64,000 bases of DNA from Candidatus Kuenenia hertensis (GCA_021646465.1 SOET01000003.1:1-64000); one strand, 5' to 3'. Positions 45,334-56,082 are shown, numbered from the stretch's first letter. Made by a program: numbers and translations. Notes: generated by a model from the letters alone, not told the origin.

Positions 45334-47949
45334 TTATAAATTTTTTGTAGAAGTGTTTAAATTGGTAAAAACAACCTTTCCGTCTTCCATTTCCCCCTTA
45401 ATTTCCGAACCGTAGGGAAATTTTCCCTCTAAGATTTCCATGGAAAGCGGATTCTCGATCAGATGCTGTATGGTACGCCTTAAAGGCCTTGCACCAAAAT
45501 GCGGGTCATATCCTTCTTCAATTATTTTCTCTTTTACCCGATCCGTTACGGTTAGTTTGAGGTTGTTTTTCGCGAGACGCTTTCTTAAGTCGTTTAATTG
45601 TATATCGGCAATTTGTTTGATTAGTTCCTGAGAGAGTCCGTGAAAGATGATTATTTCATCAATACGATTGAGAAATTCAGGGCGAAAGGTTTCTTTCAGT
45701 GCCTGTTTTACCTCTTTCTTTAGTTCTTCCTCATTTTCAGGACCGGTTAAATCCTGTATCCACTGGCTTGCGATGTTTGACGTCATCACAATAATGGTAT
45801 TTTTAAAGTCGACGGTTCTTCCGTGTCCGTCAGTGAGTCGTCCGTCATCAAATACCTGAAGCAGCACGTTAAATACATCCCTATGTGCTTTCTCTATTTC
45901 ATCAAAAAGCACCACGGCATAGGGCCTTCTTCTTATTGCTTCAGTTAGCCTTCCTCCTTCTTCGTATCCCACATAGCCGGGTGGAGCTCCTATAAGTCGG
46001 GCAACTGAGTGTTGTTCCATAAATTCAGACATATCGATACGAACCATCGCATCTTCATTATCAAACAAAAAGGCCGCCAGCGCCTTGCAGAGCTCCGTTT
46101 TTCCCACTCCGGTAGGGCCAAGGAACAGGAAGGTACCTATTGGGCGGTTCGGATCCTGGAGTCCGGCGCGCGCACGCCGAATGCCGTTTGATACTGCTGA
46201 AATTGCCTCGTCCTGGCCGACTACCCTCTCTTTCAAACGTTCTTCCATCCTTAAGAGTTTTTCCTTTTCACTTTCCAGCATACGGGATACGGGAATTCCT
46301 GTCCATTTAGCGACTACAATAGCAATATCGTCCTCCCCTACTTCTTCGTTCAGCAGGGATTTTGATTTTTGTAATTCCTGCAATTCCTGATGTTTTTCCT
46401 TTAATTTTTTTTCGCATTCGATGATACGTCCATAACGTATTTCTGCAACCTTTTCCAGATTCCCTTCCCTTTGGGCAGATTGTTCTTCAATGCGCGCCTG
46501 GTCAATCTTAGCGTTAATCTCCTGTATTTCCCTGATGACCTTTTTTTCGTTTTCCCAGTGTGCACGGAAAGCGCCGGATTCTTCTTTCAGGTCTGATAAT
46601 TGTTTTTCAATTTTTTCCATGCGCTGCTTTGAAGCATCATCTTTTTCTTTCTTTAATGCCTCTTTTTCTATCTCCAGCTGCAGAATCTTACGCTCGATCT
46701 CGTCTAGCTCAACGGGCATGCTGTCGATTTCTATCCTTAATCTTGAAGCGGCTTCATCAATAAGATCAATTGCCTTGTCGGGCAGAAACCTGTCTGATAT
46801 GTACCGATTGGAAAGAGTTGCTGCGGCAATAATAGCCGAGTCCGTTATGCGTACTCCATGGTGGACTTCGTACCGCTCTTTTAATCCACGCAGGATTGCA
46901 ATCGTGTCTTCCACGGTAGGCTCTCCCACATATACCTGCTGGAACCGTCTTTCCAGGGCAGCATCTTTCTCAATGTGTTTCCTGTATTCATCAAGGGTGG
47001 TGGCGCCCACGCAGCGTAACTCTCCGCGCGCCAATGCCGGTTTAAGGAGGTTGGATGCGTCCATTGCCCCTTCCGCGGCTCCTGCTCCCACTACAGTATG
47101 CAATTCATCGATAAAAAGTATTATCTGTCCTTCCTTCTCACTTATTTCTTTCAAAACAGCCTTGAGGCGGTCCTCAAACTCCCCCCGGTATTTTGCACCG
47201 GCAATAAGAGCACCCATATCGAGTGACATTACCCGTTTGTTTTTTAAACTTTCCGGCACGTCTCCATTTACAATGCGCTGGGCAAGCCCTTCGACAATAG
47301 CGGTTTTTCCAACACCAGGTTCTCCGATGAGCACGGGATTGTTTTTTGTTCTTCGGGACAACACTTGTATTACCCTGCGAATTTCATCGTCACGGCCAAT
47401 AACGGGATCAAGCTTTCCCTTTTGTGCCATATCAACAAGATCTTTGCTGTACCGTTCAAGGGCCCGGTATTTGTCTTCGGGTGACTGGTCGGTGACCCTC
47501 TGGCCGCCACGGACTTCCTTTAAAGCGCTGAGTATATTTTCTCTGTTGATGCCTGATTCATTTAATATTTTACCGGCCGAGGTGTTTTTCTGCCGTACCA
47601 GCGCAAGCAACATGTGTTCCGTACTTAAGTACTCGTCCTTGAGCTTGCCTGCTTCTTCCCACGCGAAGTTTATCATATCGCGCAGTTCTGCACTCACATA
47701 TGCCTGTCCCGGCGCTCCAGAGCCAGTTATTTGCGGTAGTTTGTTAACGGCCTCCATTATTTTATCAAGAACCATGTTTATGTCCACTCCTAGTTTTTGC
47801 AGGAGCGGAACAACAATACCCTGTTCCTGTGTTAATAAAACTTCCAGCACGTGAGCTGACAGGATTTGCTGCTGTCTCTTCGATTCTGCCAAATCCTGAG
47901 CTTCCTGTATAGCTTCCTGTGCTTTTATCGTAAACTTATCAAGTCTCAT
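45334..47949 (-). CDS. clpB: ATP-dependent disaggregase ClpB
   Basis: 871 aa. The N-domain (1-150) has [16 protein letters not shown]. The first AAA+ ring has Walker [11 protein letters not shown] near residue 205 and Walker [15 protein letters not shown]. The coiled-coil middle domain spans about 410-525. The second ring has [14 protein letters not shown] near residue 605, [11 protein letters not shown] and [18 protein letters not shown]. It lacks the ClpP-binding loop, as expected for a refolding partner of DnaK. No CIRCE or heat-shock promoter was identified upstream. Confidence 0.96.
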   Translation of the reverse strand: MRLDKFTIKAQEAIQEAQDLAESKRQQQILSAHVLEVLLTQEQGIVVPLLQKLGVDINMVLDKIMEAVNKLPQITGSGAPGQAYVSAELRDMINFAWEEAGKLKDEYLSTEHMLLALVRQKNTSAGKILNESGINRENILSALKEVRGGQRVTDQSPEDKYRALERYSKDLVDMAQKGKLDPVIGRDDEIRRVIQVLSRRTKNNPVLIGEPGVGKTAIVEGLAQRIVNGDVPESLKNKRVMSLDMGALIAGAKYRGEFEDRLKAVLKEISEKEGQIILFIDELHTVVGAGAAEGAMDASNLLKPALARGELRCVGATTLDEYRKHIEKDAALERRFQQVYVGEPTVEDTIAILRGLKERYEVHHGVRITDSAIIAAATLSNRYISDRFLPDKAIDLIDEAASRLRIEIDSMPVELDEIERKILQLEIEKEALKKEKDDASKQRMEKIEKQLSDLKEESGAFRAHWENEKKVIREIQEINAKIDQARIEEQSAQREGNLEKVAEIRYGRIIECEKKLKEKHQELQELQKSKSLLNEEVGEDDIAIVVAKWTGIPVSRMLESEKEKLLRMEERLKERVVGQDEAISAVSNGIRRARAGLQDPNRPIGTFLFLGPTGVGKTELCKALAAFLFDNEDAMVRIDMSEFMEQHSVARLIGAPPGYVGYEEGGRLTEAIRRRPYAVVLFDEIEKAHRDVFNVLLQVFDDGRLTDGHGRTVDFKNTIIVMTSNIASQWIQDLTGPENEEELKKEVKQALKETFRPEFLNRIDEIIIFHGLSQELIKQIADIQLNDLRKRLAKNNLKLTVTDRVKEKIIEEGYDPHFGARPLRRTIQHLIENPLSMEILEGKFPYGSEIKGEMEDGKVVFTNLNTSTKNL

Positions 47950-47972
47950 ATTCTTACTTTCAAAATGTGGAA

Positions 47973-48782
47973 TTACAGTACGTCCGACATGGTATACATA
48001 CCGGGTTGCTTTTTTGCAATAATCTTTGCTGTATGAATAGCACCTCTCGCAAACGTATCTCTTGTATGCGCTTTATGGGTAATCTCCAGCCGTTCTCCGA
48101 GCGCACCAAAGACTACCGTATGATCTCCTATGACGTCTCCGCTCCGAACAGCGTGTATACCTATTTGATTTGAAGGACGTTCTCCGACAATTCCCTGGCG
48201 ACCGTAGATAACATTTTTTTCTTTGTCCAGACCGGTTGCGGTGCAAATTTTTTCGGCGAGTCTCAGTGCAGTACCGCTGGGAGAATCTTTCTTAAATCTA
48301 TGGTGTGTTTCAATAATTTCAATATCAAAATCCTTTCCCAACATTTTTGCCATTTGGGCTGCAACAGAGAACATTACATTTACGCCTACGCTCATATTTG
48401 GAGAAATTAAACATGGGATTTTTTCCGATATTTCCTGTAATTTTTCATGCTGCTGAGGCGTTAATCCCGTAGTGCCTATTACAATCGCTGTATTTTTTTT
48501 TGCGCACCATTCCGCGATATTAACGGTAGATTCAGGAGAAGAAAAATCTATCAATACATCCGCTGAAGTTTCCAATGTAGTTGTGATTTTGATCCCTGTT
48601 TCTCCAAAGCCGGCTACCAGACCAATGTCTTTGCCAATCTGCGCATGCCCGGGATGATCTAACGCAGCAGTCAAATCCGCTTCATTATCTTCAAAAATAA
48701 GAGCACAAATTCTCGTTCCCATTCTGCCACATGCTCCGTTTACTGCAATCTTAATCAATTTTTTACCCCTCTGCATGTTCAA
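47973..48782 (-). CDS. dapB: 4-hydroxy-tetrahydrodipicolinate reductase
   Basis: 269 aa enzyme of the lysine/diaminopimelate pathway. It has [11 protein letters not shown] (NAD(P)H-binding loop), [26 protein letters not shown] and the signature [16 protein letters not shown] with the catalytic His pair and Lys. An alternative ATG two codons in (48776) is equally possible. It lies 23 bases upstream of clpB on the same strand. Confidence 0.95.
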   Translation of the reverse strand: MNMQRGKKLIKIAVNGACGRMGTRICALIFEDNEADLTAALDHPGHAQIGKDIGLVAGFGETGIKITTTLETSADVLIDFSSPESTVNIAEWCAKKNTAIVIGTTGLTPQQHEKLQEISEKIPCLISPNMSVGVNVMFSVAAQMAKMLGKDFDIEIIETHHRFKKDSPSGTALRLAEKICTATGLDKEKNVIYGRQGIVGERPSNQIGIHAVRSGDVIGDHTVVFGALGERLEITHKAHTRDTFARGAIHTAKIIAKKQPGMYTMSDVL

Positions 48783-48806
48783 TTCAATTTCATAAATTAT
48801 TATGAA

Positions 48807-49674
48807 TCAATGTTTGTTCTTTTTGTATTTTTTGCTGGCCGTTTTAAGAATATTTCTTTCCCGCCGCGTCAGGTTGTGTAATCCCTCACGATTTACTTTA
48901 TCAAGAATCTCATCCACCTTTTCGCGTAACTCAAGTTCTTTTTTCAGTTCCTTTTCCTGTTGCCGGATCTGGAATCGTCCTAAATAATCTACAACGCGGT
49001 TTGAATAGCGTACGAACAAGAATCCATACACAAGCCCTCCCAGATGGGCAAAATGTGCGATATTGCCCCCCCCTTGGGGTGATACAATTAAACACCGTAA
49101 TGGCGGCAAATATCATCACCAGATACTTAGCCCTGATGGGAAAGAAATAGAAAATGACAATACTATTGGGGAAATACATAGCGAATGCCACTTCAATGGC
49201 GAAGATCGCACCGGAAGCACCTAAGATAGGAACTCCGGGAGTAAATATACAGCAGCAAATCCCCGCGAAGATACCCGCGGTAAAGTATAGCGTTAAGAAC
49301 TTTTTTGGCCCAAGAACCTTTTCTACCTCGCTACCAAACATCCAGAGCACCAGCATATTAAAGATCAGGTGCCAGGGGTCAGTTGTGCTGTGCAGGAACA
49401 TATACGAAAAGAATTGCCAAAGCCACAAATTACCAATGGTATCCGGCGGATAGAGCCAGAATAATTTTGTAAATTTATCTGAAGCAGGATAATACCAAGG
49501 CAGGGCCGGAATTTCTGATAATGAGTTAACAGGCGGAGGAGTCCATTGGGAACTTACCGTGGAAAACAGTAATTGGAACATGAACACACCGACATTGGCA
49601 ATGATTAACATCATAACCAGGCGGGTCCATTTGCTCCCGATATTTAATCCGAAAGAATTTCTTCTATAATACAT
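48807..49674 (-). pseudogene. Rhomboid-family serine protease gene broken at an eight-G tract
   Basis: The first frame (to 48931) gives MYYRRNSFGLNIGSKWTRLV, WHLIFNMLVLWMFGSEVEKV and the active site ILGASGAIFA (S154), then goes out of frame at CITPRGGQYRT. The second frame supplies NIAHFAHLGGLVYGF, with the catalytic His, and a C-terminal coiled helix. The break is a run of eight C at 49066-49073. With seven G the reading becomes ITPRGGNIAHFAHLGG, a normal rhomboid. It may be truly inactivated, phase-variable or a homopolymer error. About six membrane helices would be present. Confidence 0.88.
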
Positions 49675-49769
49675 TACGCGTGATCTTTCTTAATAAGAAG
49701 TTATGAGATTATACTAAGCCCTTTCCTGAAAAAAGTCAAGAATTGATGTTTGTTGCAAACTGATGCAAA

Positions 49770-51374
49770 TTAAAACTTATTTTGCGCGGAAAGTTTCCGG
49801 TAAATAACTATACCACCAATAAGAAGAATACCATCAGCGCCCCATAAAACCGGTGCAACGGGCAATAGTGTATCATCTGCAAGAACGGAACCTGTTACCA
49901 CCAAAGGGTAATAAACAAACAAAATAATCATAAAACTTGCGCCAAACCCTATCATAAGATGAGAGCTTCGCAGTTTAATGCCCATTGGAATACCAATAAC
50001 AATAAAACTTATGCATGATAGCGCCTGTGATATCCTTTTGTGTATGGAAATATCATTCTTCCGTCTTAATCTCTTTTTTGATGCGACGGTAAGATCGCTT
50101 TCAAAGCTGGTAATTTTTCTCAGCAAAACATTTATTTTCGCTTCTGTTTCTTCAAGGGATTTTGTGAGGGTAGCAATGTTCTTTATTTCAGTATTTTGTA
50201 TCTCACGGGTTTCTACCATTTTTTGTTCTATTGTGTTAATCCTCTGTTTTTCCCTTTCTATTGTTTCTTTTATTTCCAGAATTTTTGCGTCCATATCATC
50301 AACTATATAATATTCATCCTTGCTTTCCCTTTTTAACTGAATCAGATTTTCGGTTGCTACGAGTATATAATTATTTGCCAACTTACTCTCATTTGCAAGT
50401 CCATCAAGCTTTGATTTCTGTCGTGCCAAATTTTGACTTGATTTTTTTAATTCGGAATTGAGTTGTTTACGCTTTTTATTTAATTGCCGTAATTGATTTT
50501 GATGTTCGGTAAGATTATTTGCAGCTTCTCTACGTGCCTCTTCAAAATCGGAAGGTATTTCTTTGCAGTTTGCCAATTCCCTGTCGATTTCATTGTTGCG
50601 TTTGAAGAGTTGAAATATAGTCATGTGTTTTGTGGAAAAATCATGCTTGTTTTCGCCCATAGGAATTTCAAATGTGGTTTCCGCAAAAGCACCTAAACGT
50701 GGGGCATTTTCCGCTTTTTTATAATTTGGTTTGATAAATTCTCCCTGACGCAAGGTAAGAAAAATTTTGTTTTTTTCGCTGTTGACCTCAATACCACCTT
50801 CTTCTGCGAGAATTATATCCGTAACATAATCATCCACATATTTAATAACGGTGATGTCTTTATTAACATTATCTATTACATTTCCAATGTATATTTGGTA
50901 TGGTTCCAGAAGTACTTTTTTTTGGAAGGTTGCTAATCTGCCGGCAAGGATGTTGTTTATTGCCCTTTCTTGTAATAATTTTATCTGGTAAAGAGATCTT
51001 GGTAAAATTTCTGCCGATAGTGCTAAGGTAAAAAGGCTAAAAATAATGCCTATTACCAGAACCGGGGTGATCACTTTCCTCAAATGGATGCCGCTTGCTT
51101 GTATGGCAATAATTTCTCTGTCGGCGCTCAACCTTCCATACGCTAAGGTTGTAGCGGTAAGCAACGCCGAAGGGATGGAATAAGGCGCCGCCTGGATAAA
51201 TATGTGAGGGATGAGTGATTTCAGGGCGATAATGTCAAGCCCTTTGTGTAATACCTGAATTACAAATCCCAGGAATATAAGGATTTCAAAGCACAAAAAA
51301 GAAGGCCAGAATGTCTGAAACCATTCTTTTATGACGTAGCGTTGTAATATGTTATTAACAAATATTTTATGCAT
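49770..51374 (-). CDS. LptF/LptG-family permease with a coiled-coil insertion
   Basis: 534 aa. The N-terminal membrane half has FEILIFLGFVIQVLHKGL, PYSIPSALLTATTLAYGRL and SADREIIAIQASGIHLRKV, the typical YjgP/YjgQ signature. A periplasmic domain of about 130 residues follows. Residues about 260-445 form a long charged coiled coil (NLTEHQNQLRQLNKKRKQLN). The last three helices start near KRISQALSCISFIVIGIPMG. Normal LptF/G proteins are about 350-400 aa, so about 185 residues are extra. LptF and LptG move lipopolysaccharide from the inner membrane with LptB. No lptB or lptC is adjacent. Confidence 0.82.
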   Translation of the reverse strand: MHKIFVNNILQRYVIKEWFQTFWPSFLCFEILIFLGFVIQVLHKGLDIIALKSLIPHIFIQAAPYSIPSALLTATTLAYGRLSADREIIAIQASGIHLRKVITPVLVIGIIFSLFTLALSAEILPRSLYQIKLLQERAINNILAGRLATFQKKVLLEPYQIYIGNVIDNVNKDITVIKYVDDYVTDIILAEEGGIEVNSEKNKIFLTLRQGEFIKPNYKKAENAPRLGAFAETTFEIPMGENKHDFSTKHMTIFQLFKRNNEIDRELANCKEIPSDFEEARREAANNLTEHQNQLRQLNKKRKQLNSELKKSSQNLARQKSKLDGLANESKLANNYILVATENLIQLKRESKDEYYIVDDMDAKILEIKETIEREKQRINTIEQKMVETREIQNTEIKNIATLTKSLEETEAKINVLLRKITSFESDLTVASKKRLRRKNDISIHKRISQALSCISFIVIGIPMGIKLRSSHLMIGFGASFMIILFVYYPLVVTGSVLADDTLLPVAPVLWGADGILLIGGIVIYRKLSAQNKF

Positions 51375-51448
51375 TTAAATTTTGCACGGGTTCTCTCGGA
51401 TTATTCTTCTTTTTATTTTATCAGCAATCTCAATGCTTTCAATCGATT

Positions 51449-51931
51449 TTAATTGGCCTTGCTCTTTTCGATAGCGTTTCTCACCTCATCGGGCAAGCTT
51501 GCAAACTCAATTGCCTGAATCTTCAGATTATTGAGATACAACAAAGTAACCTTGTTTTCCTCGGCGGGAAAATCCCTGGTAAATGAAGGGCCATCGTCCA
51601 GATATATTGAATAGGGTTGTTTTCTCATTTTTGGGAATGCGAACAACTTTCTGATAAGGCCTGGCATGCCGCTAATGTCGGCGATGTAAATTGTTTTGTG
51701 GGTAGTCAAATATTCTTCATCCACACCATTCAACGAGTCACGGACTATATCGCTGCCAACCTTATTGTTGCTGAAAATTATTAATCTTATTGTTTTATCC
51801 ACTGTACGTTTTTGTTCATGTTGATCGGAAAGGCTTATACTTGGGATTTGCGAACCAACTGCATATGGTTCAGCGTTTACCACATACGCACAAAAAAACA
51901 ACATGAATATCATCATACTCACAGTTTTCAT
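51449..51931 (-). CDS. YtfJ-like thioredoxin-fold periplasmic protein
   Basis: 160 aa from the ATG at 51931; a longer frame to 52015 adds 28 residues before a clear signal peptide (TVSMMIFMLFFCAYVVNA). AGGGTG lies 7 bases upstream. IPSISLSDQHEQKRTVD and IRLIIFSNNKVGSDIVRD match YtfJ-type proteins. There is no CxxC, so it is not a standard thiol-disulfide enzyme. Function unknown. Confidence 0.7.
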   Translation of the reverse strand: MKTVSMMIFMLFFCAYVVNAEPYAVGSQIPSISLSDQHEQKRTVDKTIRLIIFSNNKVGSDIVRDSLNGVDEEYLTTHKTIYIADISGMPGLIRKLFAFPKMRKQPYSIYLDDGPSFTRDFPAEENKVTLLYLNNLKIQAIEFASLPDEVRNAIEKSKAN

Positions 51932-52004
51932 AATCTGCACCCTAGAAAAGGAGTAACGATTTAGTTTTTTGAGAAATTCCACAAACGAGGCGATTATTTT
52001 ACCC

Positions 52005-52055
52005 TGTAGTGGCAATGCGCTTCGCTTTCTCTACGAGTCATGAATTGCCACTACA
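52005..52055. repeat. Short hairpin copy of family C ends
   Basis: TGTAGTGGCAAT (52005-52016) and ATTGCCACTACA (52044-52055) are exact reverse complements. The outer TGTAGTGGCAA matches the family C arm at 15416. The 51-bp size suggests a deleted or minimal copy. Confidence 0.6.
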
Positions 52056-52197
52056 CTTTGACACAAAGGTATTTTGAACAGTTGGCGTTTTCAAAAAACT
52101 AAATTGTTACGAAAAGGAAAACTTACGGGTTTTCAAAAAGTTGGAAGGGAGAGAGGAAGCTTTTTTGATGTTTTGCTAGTCCGGAAAGGGGATTATT

Positions 52198-53181
52198 TCA
52201 AGCCTCTTTATGACCAAGTGCCGTTTTTGTTTTATCCTGTTTATGAATGAGTTTGTTAATTGTACCAACAACAGGTTCCGAAGAATTATGAAATTTTGCA
52301 ATAGGGTTTACGATTGCAAGCCCTTTATAGTATGTGACGAGCCCTTCAGCCACCTCGGTCAAAATTTTATTAAACGAATTACGCTTCTTTGCCCTCGCAA
52401 GTTTCACCTCAGGCCCTTTATCACCGGTAATCGGAATCCTTTGATAGTTCCCAAAATCCATACGCAACACATTAATCATACCTCCTTGTCCTGATAATTG
52501 GTTTACAATTTCAGCAGAAGGTAGTGATGCAATATATGCCAGGGGATATGTGTAGTCTTTATATTTTTCCTTTTCGAAATAAGAATCGCTCCGAATGCCC
52601 AGGCTTTTAAAATAAGCTTCAACTTTTGCAAAACACGTCTTATTCACCAACAATTCGTCAACTTCTTGTATTTGTTTATTCAGGGCTCTTTGTCTTCCCA
52701 ATATTATAGTATTCGCTATAATATTGTTTTGTTGATACGTTCTTACCTCAATCTGGACGTGGTTATTATTTATAAACTGCCAGAGGAACAGGCTGCAGGT
52801 TTTTGTATCGTAAAAAGCAGAGCTGGTAAATTTTATGTTAACAGAAGATATCTCCATATCCGCAAAGAGAATTTCCAGAGGAAGAATTATTTTTGAAACC
52901 GTCATTGCGCCAGGCACAATATTCCCCTTTCTGTGGATGAGGTTTTTATCATTTGTGACGTCAACAAAAAGTTCACCGTCTTTTTTCGGGATGTAGTATT
53001 CATGTTTGATTAAAAACTTTCCCCACACCACTATTTGCGGCTCATTAGTATTATCTCTTTTTAATTCCAGATTAGGGCGGGGGGTTTTTGCTTTCGCATC
53101 CCGAAAGATTATTTTATCCGACAGGAAACCTTCGATGCGTTTTAATGGAATTTTAAATAGAGGAATACTTGTTCTGCTCAT
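52198..53181 (-). CDS. Hot-dog fold (MaoC/FabZ-like) protein
   Basis: 327 aa, cytoplasmic. The segment FVDVTNDKNLIHRKGNIVPG matches the hydratase-2/MaoC active-site region, with D78 and H83 at the conserved five-residue spacing and P90-G91 after it. ISSVNIKFTSSAFYDTKTCS continues the fold. The second half (YPLAYIASLPSAEIVNQLS, GGMINVLRMDFGNYQRI) could be another hot-dog unit, making a double-hot-dog protein, but this is less clear. Possible roles are (3R)-hydroxyacyl dehydration or binding in fatty-acid metabolism. Confidence 0.65.
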   Translation of the reverse strand: MSRTSIPLFKIPLKRIEGFLSDKIIFRDAKAKTPRPNLELKRDNTNEPQIVVWGKFLIKHEYYIPKKDGELFVDVTNDKNLIHRKGNIVPGAMTVSKIILPLEILFADMEISSVNIKFTSSAFYDTKTCSLFLWQFINNNHVQIEVRTYQQNNIIANTIILGRQRALNKQIQEVDELLVNKTCFAKVEAYFKSLGIRSDSYFEKEKYKDYTYPLAYIASLPSAEIVNQLSGQGGMINVLRMDFGNYQRIPITGDKGPEVKLARAKKRNSFNKILTEVAEGLVTYYKGLAIVNPIAKFHNSSEPVVGTINKLIHKQDKTKTALGHKEA

Positions 53182-53413
53182 CTATCTCGCCGATAATCTT
53201 TTTTGTTTTGTAATGATTGTTTGCCCGCTGATATATCTCTAACGCAAATAATATTGGATATTTAAAATCAGCAATGTGCTATTGCCGAAAAGAGAAAATT
53301 TTAAAGGAAAAGAATATATCTGATGGTTCGGGCACGATTATTTTCACGCTACGATACAATGCAAATTCTATTATGGAATGTTTTTTAAGTCAAGCATATA
53401 AAAAGTAATTTTT

Positions 53414-54502
53414 TCAGTTTAAATACTTAATTTCCCCATTGCCTTTCCGATAAATCCCTTTACGGATGACCAGATTTTTCCCCTGGTGGATTCCTGAGGT
53501 ATAGGCATCCTGGCAACTTCTGGAATATCGGGAGGAAGTTTGCACACGCCTTGGATTCCTTTGGAGGTAAAATTCTTTAAGCCGGGGGTCTCCCTTCCAA
53601 ACCAGTTTATTTGAACGGTGAACAACTGCCTGGCCTTCCAGTTTATGATAAAAACCTTCCAGAAGGCCATAGATAAAGGTTCTTCTGTGCTTATTTCCTT
53701 CTATTTTTTTTTGTTTTTTATACTCGGCCCATAATAATTCCGAGACGTTTTGAAGATAATTATACACGTACTCAGCCATTTCAATATTTTCCGGCGTTCC
53801 GTAAATTTCCAGTACCCTGCCATTCCTGTTTTTATGCTGGTCATATCCGAATGTCCAGATGGCTTCCACGAAAAAATATTTGCATAGTATGGCGCTGATT
53901 ATCGATTTGACAGTATCTCTTCTCCCTACCCCTCCGATTTGTTTATGGATATAATGGTTTCCGGCATCTGCCTCCAACAATGACACGTTGTGTTTTAACA
54001 GCAGTTCATGAGCCTTCGCCATGGCAATCTGTGCTTCGTGCTCATTTTTGCTCTGGGCCAATGCCAGAAGTTTGTGAACTTTGTCAAGTATTGTGTGATT
54101 TCCGGAATTCACAGTAAAGCGGTTTTTCCGCTTTTCTACCCAAACATGGATATTTCCTGTTGCAGTGGAGTCAATACCATTTTCCCGGCAAATCCTCTTA
54201 AATGCTTCCCCATGGGGCAAGTCGTCACGTATTTCCAGAATTTCCTCCACATACTGGTGAGCCATTTCGTGATAAAGCACTTCCTGAACATATTCCCATG
54301 CATAGGAATAAATTAAAAAAATGCTGATAGAGAGTTGCCGGTAATGGCCGCCCTTCCACTTTCCCAACATTCGCTCAGAGTATGAAAGCTCAATGTGAGG
54401 GGGGCGCATGGAATTTTTAAAATAATTGTAATTAGCCGTTTTCCAGTCTTCATTTAACTGTTTGATCCAGGCCGTTTTTATCGTGTTGTCTATATTTTCC
54501 AT
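53414..54502 (-). CDS. SprT-like metalloprotease domain fused to DUF2786
   Basis: 362 aa. The N-terminal SprT-like domain has the zinc motif HEMAH in VLYHEMAHQYVEE and a downstream HGEAFKRIC. DUF2786 follows (about 140-180; DKVHKLLALAQSKNEHEAQI, AMAKAHELLLKHNV). The C-terminal half has a conserved helical region and a basic tail. SprT/Spartan proteins process DNA-protein crosslinks in eukaryotes; bacterial fusions are poorly studied. No DNA-repair neighbour is adjacent. Confidence 0.82.
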   Translation of the reverse strand: MENIDNTIKTAWIKQLNEDWKTANYNYFKNSMRPPHIELSYSERMLGKWKGGHYRQLSISIFLIYSYAWEYVQEVLYHEMAHQYVEEILEIRDDLPHGEAFKRICRENGIDSTATGNIHVWVEKRKNRFTVNSGNHTILDKVHKLLALAQSKNEHEAQIAMAKAHELLLKHNVSLLEADAGNHYIHKQIGGVGRRDTVKSIISAILCKYFFVEAIWTFGYDQHKNRNGRVLEIYGTPENIEMAEYVYNYLQNVSELLWAEYKKQKKIEGNKHRRTFIYGLLEGFYHKLEGQAVVHRSNKLVWKGDPRLKEFYLQRNPRRVQTSSRYSRSCQDAYTSGIHQGKNLVIRKGIYRKGNGEIKYLN

Positions 54503-54548
54503 GTTTTTATTAGTTTTCCGGGTTTAAAAGGAATTATATTAGGGGAAT

Positions 54549-55904
54549 CTAACTCTGCGCGTTTTCAGGGGGATTCAGGATAAGACCCTTGTTCATGAGG
54601 GTCAGAGTTGATTCCCGCGCGTTTTTGATAATGTTAAATGCATCCTGATACAACACCTCACTGCCCTTCGATAACCTGGCAATTCCCTGTTCCTGTGCCT
54701 TCATTGCAGTTGCAACCGCCACATGTAAAAATACTTCCCATTCATCCATTTTCGGGAGGATACTATCATCGCTTATGCCCCGTTCCTCCGCGAATTTTGA
54801 GAGGGAAGTAGCAGCTGCAATTACCATTTCATCGGTAATTGTTCGGGCGCGCACATCCAGAATGCCGCGGAAGATTCCGGGGAAACCCAAAGAATTGTTT
54901 ACCTGGTTCGGAAAATCGCTTCTTCCTGTGGCAACAATCCTTGCTCCGGCTTCTTTTGCTTCCCATGGCCATATTTCCGGAACCGGATTGGCACAAGCGA
55001 ATATGATTGAGTTCCGGTTCATATTCTTTATCCACTCTGGCAAAATTATCCCGGGACCGGGTCTTGAGAATGCGATGCAAACATCGGCGCCGCACAATGC
55101 CTCGCGAATACCGCCCGTAATTCCGTCAGGGTTCGTTTCCATGCAGATTTGCCATTTATCGCGAAACATATCTGTTTTTTCTTCAATATCTTTGCGGCCT
55201 TTGTGTAAAATGCCTTTGCTGTCGCAGGCAATGATTTGTTCCGGCATTATTCCTACTGTTTTGAGAAGGCGATACGTGGGCACGTTAGCCGCACCCATGC
55301 CAACAAATACTATCCTGATATCGCGTATGTTTTTGTTCACTACTTTTAAGGCATTTATGAGGCCTGCGAATAGAACAGTAGCCGTGCCCTGTTGGTCATC
55401 ATGCCACACTGGTATAGTTAACTCTTTCATGAGGGTATCTAAAATATCAAAACATTTTGGCTGGCTGATGTCTTCAAGGTTAATGCCTCCGAATGAAGGT
55501 TCCAGGAATTTTACCGTTTGGATAATCTCTTCAGGTTTTTTTGTGCGAAGACAGAGAGGAACCGCATCAACACCGCCGAGATATTTGAAGAGCAGGGCTT
55601 TCCCTTCCATCACAGGGAGGCCTGCCTCCGGGCCAATGTCTCCCAATCCAAGCACCCTTGTGCCGTCCGAGATTACGGCAATGCTATTAGCCTTGTTTGT
55701 GTGCTCATATACAAGTTCGGGGTTTTTATTGATGGCTTTACAGGACGCTGCCACGCCGGGAGTATACCATACCGCAAAATCCTTAAGGTCGCGTACGGGA
55801 CATTTGGGCATTGTCTGCACCTTTCCCTTATAAAAAGGGTGGAGACGTAGGGCATCTTCTGCCGGTTTCTTTGCCTTCGGGAGTAATTCCTCTTTTGATG
55901 GCAT
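54549..55904 (-). CDS. NAD(P)-dependent malic enzyme
   Basis: 451 aa from the ATG at 55904, chosen over a longer frame reaching 56078 because AAGGAG lies 9 bases upstream and the family begins here (MPSKEELLPKAKKPAEDALR). It decarboxylates malate to pyruvate. Motifs are FAVWYTPGVAASCKAI, DGTRVLGLGDIGPEAGLPVM, PVWHDDQQGTATVLFAGL and IVFVGMGAANVPTYRLL. Metal-binding Glu/Asp are in NLEDISQPKCFD and HDDQQGT. The C-terminal PTA extension is absent, as in the short bacterial type. Confidence 0.93.
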   Translation of the reverse strand: MPSKEELLPKAKKPAEDALRLHPFYKGKVQTMPKCPVRDLKDFAVWYTPGVAASCKAINKNPELVYEHTNKANSIAVISDGTRVLGLGDIGPEAGLPVMEGKALLFKYLGGVDAVPLCLRTKKPEEIIQTVKFLEPSFGGINLEDISQPKCFDILDTLMKELTIPVWHDDQQGTATVLFAGLINALKVVNKNIRDIRIVFVGMGAANVPTYRLLKTVGIMPEQIIACDSKGILHKGRKDIEEKTDMFRDKWQICMETNPDGITGGIREALCGADVCIAFSRPGPGIILPEWIKNMNRNSIIFACANPVPEIWPWEAKEAGARIVATGRSDFPNQVNNSLGFPGIFRGILDVRARTITDEMVIAAATSLSKFAEERGISDDSILPKMDEWEVFLHVAVATAMKAQEQGIARLSKGSEVLYQDAFNIIKNARESTLTLMNKGLILNPPENAQS

Positions 55905-56082
55905 TATTATAACTCCTTTTTTATTGCCGGATAAAACTGAGTTTTCTGTGATAAAAAGTGGTTTTGAATAGTTGTAGTATGTTAATAACAGGGAACAAGA
56001 AGCATACCAAATATGTCTGTGCAAATGAAGTATTTTTGTATTATCATAAAATCCCTTTTTTGAATTAGGAATAACCAAATAA

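Noticed and set aside
46490-47854. 454-codon open frame antisense to clpB
   Set aside because: It is the shadow of clpB, with a low-complexity Ser/Arg-rich translation.
54775-55833. 352-codon open frame antisense to malic enzyme
   Set aside because: The malic enzyme motifs are complete on the other strand; this translation has no conserved features.
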